Source: JANXSF01 sp031394025 | GTDB lineage: Bacteria; Acidobacteriota; Terriglobia; Bryobacterales; Bryobacteraceae | Direction: 5' to 3' | Length of the DNA stretch: 12,423 nucleotides | Assembly: GCA_031394025.1 (NCBI GenBank) | Contig: JANMWO010000555.1 | Location: 1 to 12,423, forward strand | Shown here: one piece after another, positions 6,601-12,423 of the stretch | How positions within the stretch are numbered: position 1 is the first letter of the stretch | Layout: every line of letters starts with the position of its first letter | Notes under the pieces: model-generated | What the model was told of the DNA's origin: nothing | Database searches by the model: none | The model's input: only the letters and a program-made list of their open reading frames with translations | Position numbers and translations under genes: made by a program

Positions 6601-7857
6601 ATGAAGTTCTGCACTGCAACGCTATTCACTATATCCCTGCTCCAAGCACAGTCCACTTGGTTTGACCCGCAAATGCTGGAACAGCCCGCCCTGCGTAAGG
6701 CTTTTGATTCTGTAAAAGCCCGTGAATCGCAGTTAATTGAAGAATGGATCCGCCTTACTGAAACTTCAGCCCCATCGGGGAAAGAGCAGAAACGTGGCAC
6801 TTACATTCGTGCCGAACTGGCGAAACTTAGCGTAGTTGAAATTCATACGGACGACATGGGAAACATTAGCGCAGTCCGCAAAGGAACAGGTGGTGGACGA
6901 TCCGTAGTGTTCGCCGCGCACATGGATACGGTCTTCCCGGAAGGCACACCGCTAAAAGTTAAACGCGATGGAAACACCTTGCGAGCCCCCGGCATTGGCG
7001 ACGATACAGGAAATCTGATGGCAACTTTGGAAATGTTTCGGACGCTGGACCGTGCCGGTATCCAGACTAAAGGGGACCTGATTTTTCTGGCATCCGTGCA
7101 GGAAGAAACCGGCCTAATGGGCATGCGCCACTGGCTTCCGAAGAGCGGTTATAAACCCGACCTTGTAGTTGCTGTGGACCTGGCCTCGCCAGAAGTTTGG
7201 TATGGGGCGTTCCGCATTGACCAGCTCAAATTCATCTATACATCGAAGGGTGCGCATACTTTGGAAAGCCGTGGGCAACCCAATCCGGCACACGCGGTGG
7301 CACGGGCAATTGAAAAGATTTACGAAATCCAACTGCCGCCAGTGGCCAGTGGCATTGGAGCTTTTAAGCTGCCGGTGATCAACGTGGGTATGATCAATGG
7401 CGGAACTGTGGTGAATGCGATTCCGCGGGAAGCCTGGTTTACTGTCGACTTGCGTTCGCTCGATAGCAGCACGCAGGATCGTTTGAGTACGGCGGTGGTG
7501 ACGGCGGCCAAAGGTGCATCGGAAAGCATTGGAGTGGGTTTCAAAATGGAGAATAAAATGGGTATCGACTATGGCAACGCACTGTCTGCGGAACAGCGTC
7601 GGGCGCATCCATTGGTGCACACGGCTACCGATTTGGCGAATCACTTTCGCAAGCCGGGGATACCTCTAATGGAGCCTTCGGACGCCGGTGCAACGGATGC
7701 CAACATCGGCATTAGTTTAGGCAAGCCGTCTGTAGCCGTGGGTGCCATCAGCTATAAAGGTCCGCACACTTTGGAAGAAGCGGCAGAGGCCGATAGCTTG
7801 GTTCCAGGTGTGAAAATGCTGGTTTCATTGGCAATTGCGTGCTCCGTTATGAACTAG
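6601..7857 (+). CDS. secreted M20 family metallopeptidase (PepT/CPG2-like)
   Basis: A 418-residue zinc hydrolase of the M20 family, which removes amino acids from peptides or cleaves N-acyl amino-acid bonds with a two-metal centre. A short Sec signal (MKFCTATLFTISLLQAQ, cleavage near 16-17) suggests export. The full metal and catalytic set is visible: H107-x-D109 (AAHMDTVF), bridging Asp at 134/135 (GIGDDTGN), general base and ligand E168-E169 (VQEETG), D193 (VAVDLASPE), the lid-domain His219 (GAHTLES) and the last ligand H389 (GPHTLEE). The dimerisation lid spans about 205-320. Aminotripeptidase, carboxypeptidase or acyl-amino-acid deacylase activity cannot be told apart by eye. The gene sits 48 bases after pxpC in the same direction and may be transcribed with it or from its own start. 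Its neighbours suggest a role in recovering amino acids from small amides. The stop is TAG. Confidence 0.92.
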   Translation: MKFCTATLFTISLLQAQSTWFDPQMLEQPALRKAFDSVKARESQLIEEWIRLTETSAPSGKEQKRGTYIRAELAKLSVVEIHTDDMGNISAVRKGTGGGRSVVFAAHMDTVFPEGTPLKVKRDGNTLRAPGIGDDTGNLMATLEMFRTLDRAGIQTKGDLIFLASVQEETGLMGMRHWLPKSGYKPDLVVAVDLASPEVWYGAFRIDQLKFIYTSKGAHTLESRGQPNPAHAVARAIEKIYEIQLPPVASGIGAFKLPVINVGMINGGTVVNAIPREAWFTVDLRSLDSSTQDRLSTAVVTAAKGASESIGVGFKMENKMGIDYGNALSAEQRRAHPLVHTATDLANHFRKPGIPLMEPSDAGATDANIGISLGKPSVAVGAISYKGPHTLEEAAEADSLVPGVKMLVSLAIACSVMN

Positions 7858-7907
7858 AAAGAGTTTCCATTCAACAACCAAGTTAGCTGGACCCGCCGCT
7901 TAAAGTT

Positions 7908-7918
7908 TACAATTGGAG
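7908..7918 (+). promoter_or_regulatory. possible -10 element and ribosome site of asd
   Basis: TACAAT (7908-7913) ends nine bases before the asd ATG, and GGAG (7915-7918) lies four bases before it. Either reading is possible: a promoter giving a nearly leaderless mRNA, or a ribosome site in a longer transcript, since the gap to the M20 gene is only 65 bases. No convincing -35 box is seen and no terminator separates the two genes. Confidence 0.35.
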
Positions 7919-7922
7919 TGTT

Positions 7923-9020
7923 ATGTTACGAGTCGGATTCATCGGATGGAGAGGCATGGTCGGCAGCGTTCTCATGCAGCGGATGCGTGAGGAGAACGAT
8001 TTTGTTGGCACAGAGCCCGTGTTTTTTTCCACGTCAAATGCAGGAGGCACTTCGCCCACAGAGGCGGCAGGTGCGCCGTTAAAGCACGCGTCTGATTTGA
8101 AAGAACTGGCCACGTGCGACGTCCTCATCAGTTGCCAGGGCGGCGAGTACACGTCAGAAGTTTACGGGCCGTTGCGCGCGCAAGGATGGAAAGGCTATTG
8201 GATTGATGCTGCTCAAACGCTGCGCATGGCTGATGACGCGATCATCATTCTTGATCCAGTGAATGGTGCCCTGATTCACAAGGGCCTGGCGAGCGGAGTG
8301 AAGACTTACGTCGGCGGGAACTGCACCGTTAGTTTAATGCTGATGGCAGTGGGCGAATTATTTAAGCGCGAAATGGTGGAATGGATGACCACGATGACGT
8401 ATCAAGCTGCATCTGGCGGTGGTGCGGCGAAGATGTTGGAGCTGGTGGCGCAGATGGGTGGGTTGGTGGATAGAACACGGAAGACGCCTTCACAGAATGC
8501 CTTGGAAGTGGATCAACTGTTGGTTGAGGAGCAGCGTTCGGCCAGCTTTCCTACTAAGGAATTCGGCGCACCGCTGGCGGGAAGCCTGCTGGCGTGGATC
8601 GACAAGGATATGCCTGACGGCCAGACCAAAGAAGAATGGAAAGGCATGGCGGAGACCAACAAGATTGTCGGGTTGAATCCACAAGTTCCGATTGATGGAA
8701 TTTGTGTTCGAGTAGGGACGATGCGATGTCATAGCCAGGGTCTTACGATCAAGCTGAAGCAAGACGTGCCGCTGGCGGACATTGAGCAGATCTTGGCTGG
8801 TGCACATGAATGGGTGAAAGTGGTTCCGAATAACAAAGAGGCGACGTTGCAGGATCTTACTCCGACGGCTGCATCAGGGACGCTGACGGTGCCGGTGGGT
8901 CGGCTACATAAGCTGAACTTGGGGCCGCAATATTTGGGTGCGTTCACTGTTGGCGATCAGTTGTTGTGGGGCGCGGCTGAGCCGTTACGGCGTATGCTGC
9001 GGATTATTCGCGATCGGTAA
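7923..9020 (+). CDS. asd: aspartate-semialdehyde dehydrogenase, E. coli-like class
   Basis: A 365-residue cytoplasmic enzyme that reduces L-aspartyl-4-phosphate to L-aspartate-4-semialdehyde with NADPH, the branch point for lysine/diaminopimelate, threonine and methionine. The N-terminal nucleotide-binding loop is GFIGWRGMVGSVLMQRM (5-21). The catalytic Cys134 is in GGNCTVSLMLM, Gln161 in TYQAASGGG, substrate-binding residues in DNGQS-like DGQTKEEWKGMAETNK (232-247) and the catalytic His270 in RCHSQ. The C-terminus FTVGDQLLWGAAEPLRRMLR is nearly the same as in the E. coli enzyme as I remember it (367 residues, C135, H274). This is the gamma-proteobacterial-type Asd, distinct from the shorter Asd of most bacteria. 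It is not next to lysC, dapA or hom, and is a separate gene after the M20 peptidase. It converges with the YhaN-like gene across a 238-base gap. Confidence 0.97.
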   Translation: MLRVGFIGWRGMVGSVLMQRMREENDFVGTEPVFFSTSNAGGTSPTEAAGAPLKHASDLKELATCDVLISCQGGEYTSEVYGPLRAQGWKGYWIDAAQTLRMADDAIIILDPVNGALIHKGLASGVKTYVGGNCTVSLMLMAVGELFKREMVEWMTTMTYQAASGGGAAKMLELVAQMGGLVDRTRKTPSQNALEVDQLLVEEQRSASFPTKEFGAPLAGSLLAWIDKDMPDGQTKEEWKGMAETNKIVGLNPQVPIDGICVRVGTMRCHSQGLTIKLKQDVPLADIEQILAGAHEWVKVVPNNKEATLQDLTPTAASGTLTVPVGRLHKLNLGPQYLGAFTVGDQLLWGAAEPLRRMLRIIRDR

Positions 9021-9258
9021 GAGGCACACTACTGCCTTGCGATCAGGCTTGCTTGTTCCAATTGAAACAGAGAGGCCGCCTAACATTTCGCTCGCTGAAA
9101 CTGCCGCCCAGCAGTTCTGCCTGATTTACAGGCTCACCTAGCTTGACTCTCCAGCCAAGTAAGTAACGCGAGTACTTCTATGTAAGCGGCCCACTGATTA
9201 TGAAACAAGACGCTTAGTTGGCAATGTGATAGATGACTTTCGCTTGAATTCCGATCCT
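9021..9258. other. convergent intergenic gap, no convincing gene
   Basis: The 238 bases between asd (+) and the YhaN-like gene (-) hold no ORF I can support. Both transcripts should end here, yet no classical T-tract terminator is visible on either strand. A run of small stem-loops sits in the middle (see the entry at 9099-9133), with a weaker imperfect hairpin at 9142-9159 and a 5-bp stem AAGTA/TACTT at 9161-9177. The minus strand has a 44-codon open stretch, 9177-9043, without start codon or recognised family; it is not annotated as a gene. Confidence 0.6.
9099..9133. other. two adjacent hairpins, possible bidirectional transcript end
   Basis: AACTGC/GCAGTT form a perfect 6-bp stem with a 6-base loop (9099-9116). 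Two bases later GCCTG/CAGGC form a perfect 5-bp stem with loop ATTTA (9119-9133). Being palindromic, both can form in RNA from either strand, which suits the convergent genes. Neither is followed by a run of T, so intrinsic termination is unproven; stems this short also occur by chance. Confidence 0.3.
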
Positions 9259-12258
9259 TTACGCTTGCGTGATGACAGGCGAACTGTTAAGGTCAATAAT
9301 CTGAGCGCCAGCCTCTCTCCCTAATTCTTCCAAATGCCTGTGATGCGTGAAGAAAAGCACCTGCGTCCGGCCCGCCAGATTTCTCAGCACCCGAAGCGTC
9401 GCGGATGCTCGGGCGTTATCTGCGTTGATAAGAATGTCATCTAAGATGACTGGGCAAGGCGACACGGTTTCAACGTGATGCTCAATCGCGGCAAGCCGCA
9501 ACGCAAGGTAAAGCTGATCGCGGGTACCGTCGCTCAACCCGTCGATTTCTACGTTTTCTTTGTTCCGACGAATCGCAACCAGCACCGCCTTGTCGTTGTC
9601 ACCAAAGCTGGTCGTTAAGCCGCAATACTCTCCAAGAGTAAGACTTGAAAACAGCTCGCTCGCACGATTTAAAACCGGGCCTTGATGTTTCTCCCGATAG
9701 CTCTCGATTGCGCGTTGAAGAACCTCGGAAGCGAGCTGTAATCGAAGGTAATGCGCCAACGCTGGGCGAACCCGCCCCAGAGCATCCTCGGCCTTCTGCG
9801 CCTGTAGAGTGGACTCGTCGCTGGCTTGCAAGCGCTCAAAGTCCTGTCGCAACGTGCCGTACTCGCTGCCAGTCTTGAAGACCTCGTCCTGAAGCTCTTT
9901 CTGGCGATTCTCGCTAGAGGCGATTGCCGACTGAAGAGAATCTAGGTGGTGGCTGGAGGACTCCTCTTCGATCTCCCGCACGTCGGGAGCCGCATTGCGC
10001 TCGATCAAGCCCTGCGCGATCCTTTCGTACTCTTCAAGCTTCTCGGCTTTCTGTTCAGAAGCGGTTATTGTGGCCTCAAGTTCTTGCGCGCTGTTGCAGT
10101 GCGCGAAACCCGTTAGCCTGTTCAGGTTGGCTTCGGCACGCTGCACTTTGGCTGCATGGCCGGCGATTACGTCATCATCCCTCGCGTTCTGCTCTTCCAG
10201 AGTCTTTCGCTCTGTCTCTGCCTTGCCGGTCTTGACCAGCCGGGATTGCAACTCCGTTATAGCCACATCAGGAGCACTGGAAGCGAGCGATGGATCAGTG
10301 GCTGCAATCAGAACAGCCACGCGCTTCTCAAACAGATCAATGTTTTCTCCGATTCTATTCACTCGATGCTGCAGGTTCTCTGCATCTTTAAGATGGCCAA
10401 AAACTCTTTCGAGAACTGCGATTGCGTCTCCTACCTGCTCGGGCGTGCGCCCTTCGGGCAGTAACAGTTCACTAACGACTGCGGACCACTTTTGCGTCCA
10501 GCCGTCGAGCCGGGTCTTGCACTCGTCTTGCTTGGCCTGACGCTTCTCTGGGGAAAGTTGACGCAACTGCCGTCGGATGTCCTCGATGACGCGCCTCCGC
10601 TCCTGAAGCTCCTTCGCGAGTCCCTCGGCTACCCTGAGTAAGATCGTAAGAGAGTCATTTTCGCGGACGGGTGGCGCTTGAAATTGCGCTAGGCATCTCC
10701 TGATCTGATCGGCGGCCCGCGCAGCCCGATCCATCCGCAGCTGCAAGTCCTCCTCCTTCTCATGGCACTGTTCGAGACGATCAAGAATGGCCTGGCGCGC
10801 CTGCATCCACTCTTTCATTTCAACTGGCGAAAGTGGTTCGAATCCAAGCGCCGGCCATTCGCTAACCCACTTTTGCTGGAGTTCGCGGTCCTCGTTTGCC
10901 AGTCGGGCGGTCTCATCGGCAATCCGCAGCTGATCCCGGCGAGCAGCCTCGATCTCTTTAACGAGCCGATCGCAGATCGCGACGTCCTTGGCATATGCAA
11001 AGCGCACATCTGCGATTTCGTCCGCGCGACGAAGCTGGGTGGCGAAGATCGGTCCGATCGGAGATGACTCTCCGGACTGTTGCTGTGCCGCCTCGGCCGA
11101 TAGCGTCTTCTCAAATGCCGACGCGTAGATAAGCACCCATAGACCATCGCGGCGGCTGCGAATCTCACTGAGCTCGTTCTCTCCAGCGCCGCCGATGTTT
11201 CCGGCGAGGCGATCAATCTCAAGTTGCTTGGCGCGAATTTTCTCCGTCGCTTCCGAAAGTTGAGCCTTCCGTTCCTTTCGAGCAGCGATCTGCTGGTCCC
11301 ACTCGAATACATACCGTTCAATTGTTGTCGGCAGCGGCGTTCTCAAGGTCTCGAGATCCTGAGTGGTTCCAGACCATCCCCGAAGTTTTCGGAGATCGCG
11401 ATTGGCGCTCGCAATCATGCGCTCAATATCGGATTTGAGACGCGCAACTCCTTCGTCTGAGTCGCCAAGCAATTTTGCTTGGTCGATGGTGGCAATGAGC
11501 GTTGCAGGGTCGCCGAGATCGGGGCATCGATCAAGCTCTTCGCGAAGACGATCCTCGTCCTCTCTCGCCGTCCGCACCAGCTCATCGGATTGCGCAAGAG
11601 CCGTGGCTAATCGTGCGTGTTCTGTGACTAAGGCGAAGATCTCCGATTTGCGGGAGTATGCGGCTCTCACTTTTTCAGCATCACTGATCGGCCTATCCCG
11701 CCAGATGTCCCTCCACTCCGCTTCGGCCCGTTGCATTGCCTCGACCCGCTCGTTCACCCTCTTCGGCCTATCATTTACGCTTCGGTGGTAGTCATTCGTT
11801 TCACTATTGAGATCCTCGATCTCCTTTGCATGATTCTTTAGGATGCTGTTGACATGCAGCGCCCCGATCCGATCCTTTCGTTGGCTGATATGCCCGGTCA
11901 GTACCTGAATCTGGCCGGTTGCCTCGATTAAGATGCTGACCGATTCATCGCGTTCCCTGCGTGAGGACGCGGGCAAGGATGGAACGTGTTCGAAAGTGAG
12001 AAGTGCTCCACGCAGTTCTTGGAGACGGGCGACATCCGGCTTATTGCTGGCTATGCGGCGTAATCGTACGAGTTCATGCAGGAGCGACTCCGATTCCGTT
12101 TTGAGCCGTTCGTGCTTCTCTTTGGCCTCCTCCAAGTCCGCTTGCTTCTGCTTGATGGCGCTGCCGGAAATAGCGAGCCTCCGAACTTCAGCTTTGGCAG
12201 TTTTGTAATCGTCAATCGCACAATTGATGACTTTAGTGCGCGACTTCGGAGAGAACAA
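9259..12258 (-). CDS. YhaN-type SMC-like ATPase, lacking its N-terminal ATPase part in this frame
   Basis: A 999-codon frame, counted from an unlikely TTG at 12258, coding for most of a YhaN-family protein (B. subtilis YhaN; AAA_27-type, related to SbcC/Rad50). Such proteins are usually encoded beside a YhaO metallophosphoesterase and are thought to act on DNA ends. The body is long coiled coil (about 1-860) rich in E, R, Q and A. There is no CxxC zinc hook, which argues against SbcC/Rad50. The C-terminal head is intact: YREKHQGPVLNRASELFSSLTLG (start near 848), the ABC signature LSDGTRDQ (908-915), Walker B VILDD (937-941) followed by ILINAD, and the H-loop FFTHH (968-972). Walker A is N-terminal in this family and is not in the window. 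YhaN homology continues without a break upstream of the TTG (GLTHQRLREGGEELL, bases about 12402-12358) up to a TAG at 12409-12411. The protein from 12258 alone could not bind ATP normally. The gene is probably the last of its operon. Confidence 0.85.
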   Translation of the reverse strand: MFSPKSRTKVINCAIDDYKTAKAEVRRLAISGSAIKQKQADLEEAKEKHERLKTESESLLHELVRLRRIASNKPDVARLQELRGALLTFEHVPSLPASSRRERDESVSILIEATGQIQVLTGHISQRKDRIGALHVNSILKNHAKEIEDLNSETNDYHRSVNDRPKRVNERVEAMQRAEAEWRDIWRDRPISDAEKVRAAYSRKSEIFALVTEHARLATALAQSDELVRTAREDEDRLREELDRCPDLGDPATLIATIDQAKLLGDSDEGVARLKSDIERMIASANRDLRKLRGWSGTTQDLETLRTPLPTTIERYVFEWDQQIAARKERKAQLSEATEKIRAKQLEIDRLAGNIGGAGENELSEIRSRRDGLWVLIYASAFEKTLSAEAAQQQSGESSPIGPIFATQLRRADEIADVRFAYAKDVAICDRLVKEIEAARRDQLRIADETARLANEDRELQQKWVSEWPALGFEPLSPVEMKEWMQARQAILDRLEQCHEKEEDLQLRMDRAARAADQIRRCLAQFQAPPVRENDSLTILLRVAEGLAKELQERRRVIEDIRRQLRQLSPEKRQAKQDECKTRLDGWTQKWSAVVSELLLPEGRTPEQVGDAIAVLERVFGHLKDAENLQHRVNRIGENIDLFEKRVAVLIAATDPSLASSAPDVAITELQSRLVKTGKAETERKTLEEQNARDDDVIAGHAAKVQRAEANLNRLTGFAHCNSAQELEATITASEQKAEKLEEYERIAQGLIERNAAPDVREIEEESSSHHLDSLQSAIASSENRQKELQDEVFKTGSEYGTLRQDFERLQASDESTLQAQKAEDALGRVRPALAHYLRLQLASEVLQRAIESYREKHQGPVLNRASELFSSLTLGEYCGLTTSFGDNDKAVLVAIRRNKENVEIDGLSDGTRDQLYLALRLAAIEHHVETVSPCPVILDDILINADNARASATLRVLRNLAGRTQVLFFTHHRHLEELGREAGAQIIDLNSSPVITQA

Positions 12259-12423
12259 CTCCTTCGTCTCGGCATCCAGCCTTTCGAGTAGGGTCCTCAG
12301 GTCCAGCAGCCCAGCCGCTTGGAACAGGGCACTGCCTATGTCCCCTTTTCCACGTAGGAGTTCTTCACCTCCTTCGCGAAGACGTTGATGAGTTAAACCG
12401 AAAAACTGCTAAAACCGTTCTCG
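12259..12423 (-). pseudogene. upstream continuation of the YhaN-like gene, interrupted by an in-frame TAG
   Basis: Read on the minus strand in the same frame as the downstream gene, the codons give R-E-R-F, then TAG (12411-12409), then QFFGLTHQRLREGGEELL and onward, ending in ERLDAETKEL before the TTG at 12258. Both sides fit the conserved YhaN segment that reads, in family form, RexF-x-x-FGLdHxxLrxGG, so the TAG replaces a sense codon (one substitution from GAG, CAG or AAG). No ATG, GTG or TTG lies between the TAG and 12258 in this frame. The nucleotide-binding N-terminus would be to the right of the window. Possible meanings: a nonsense mutation splitting the gene, a sequencing or assembly error, or two separately translated halves. 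Only four codons beyond the TAG are visible. Confidence 0.65.

Noticed and set aside
7114..7644. A 176-codon open frame on the minus strand.
   Set aside because: It is opposite the M20 peptidase, whose full motif set is on the plus strand; the antisense product has no recognisable domain.
9021..9258. A tRNA or tRNA-like integration site in the gap.
   Set aside because: No T-loop, anticodon-arm and acceptor-stem combination could be assembled on either strand.
9995..10540. A 181-codon open frame on the plus strand.
   Set aside because: It is antisense to the coiled-coil body of the YhaN-like gene; the Ser/Ala/Arg-rich product is typical of a shadow of E/R/A-rich coding sequence.
9259..12258. 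SbcC or Rad50 as the identity of the large ATPase.
   Set aside because: No CxxC zinc-hook motif occurs in the coiled coil, and the C-terminal head and the GLTHQRLREGG segment match the YhaN family instead.
12256..12270. TTG at 12258 preceded by GAAGGAG, as a true start of the YhaN-like protein.
   Set aside because: The AAGGAG touches the TTG with no spacing, and clear family homology continues 50 codons further upstream, so this is not the natural start.
12365..12374. Perfect Shine-Dalgarno-like AAGGAGGTGA on the minus strand, about 35 bases after the in-frame TAG, tempting as a restart site for the YhaN fragment.
   Set aside because: It is simply the coding sequence for the conserved E-G-G-E of the family, and no in-frame ATG, GTG or TTG follows at a usable distance.
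12409..12411. TAG as a recoded sense codon (pyrrolysine-like or genetic-code change).
   Set aside because: TAG is the normal terminator of several other genes in the window, so a general code change does not fit.

Overview
The window looks like a chromosomal segment of an environmental bacterium, most likely an acidobacterium of the Solibacter/Bryobacter kind. This is inferred from gene style, not from a marker gene: Tat-exported sulfatase with C-terminal HEAT-like repeats, a Tat-exported xylose-isomerase-like TIM barrel, a 2-oxoacid:ferredoxin oxidoreductase, and short gaps between small transcription units. I see no rRNA, tRNA, CRISPR array, complete insertion sequence or phage gene.

Layout. 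(1) 3-509 (+) is the C-terminal part of a 2-oxoacid:ferredoxin oxidoreductase beta subunit (KorB-like). (2) 3437-506 (-) is a two-gene unit: a Cys-type sulfatase followed, after one base, by a secreted alpha/beta hydrolase whose stop codon shares a CTAG with the korB stop. (3) 3464-6552 (+) diverges from the sulfatase across a 26-bp gap and looks like one operon: a compact aspartoacylase/succinylglutamate-desuccinylase-like metalloenzyme, an exported sugar-isomerase-like TIM barrel, then pxpB and pxpC, the two subunits of 5-oxoprolinase that work with PxpA; PxpA is not in the window. (4) 6601-7857 (+) is a secreted M20 metallopeptidase. (5) 7923-9020 (+) is aspartate-semialdehyde dehydrogenase of the E. 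coli-like class. (6) 9021-9258 is a gap with small hairpins and no convincing gene. (7) 9259 to the right edge (-) is a large YhaN-type SMC-like ATPase, convergent with asd. Its reading frame contains a TAG at 12409-12411, exactly where YhaN homology continues on both sides, so the gene is either broken between its ATPase N-terminus and its coiled-coil body, or the base is a sequencing error.

How the genes may work together. The sulfatase/hydrolase pair fits extracytoplasmic removal of sulfate and acyl esters from organic matter. The + operon and the M20 gene all point to hydrolysis of amide-linked amino-acid derivatives: N-acyl amino acids, 5-oxoproline and peptides, feeding glutamate or aspartate. 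This link rests on neighbourhood only. Several start codons (sulfatase, M14-like gene, isomerase, M20, asd) have a -10-like hexamer ending only 6-10 bases upstream, a pattern expected for leaderless or nearly leaderless mRNAs.

I did not find a clearly new defence or mobile system. The points most worth checking are the in-frame stop in the YhaN homologue, the unusually small aspartoacylase-like protein next to pxpBC, and the repeated leaderless-promoter pattern.
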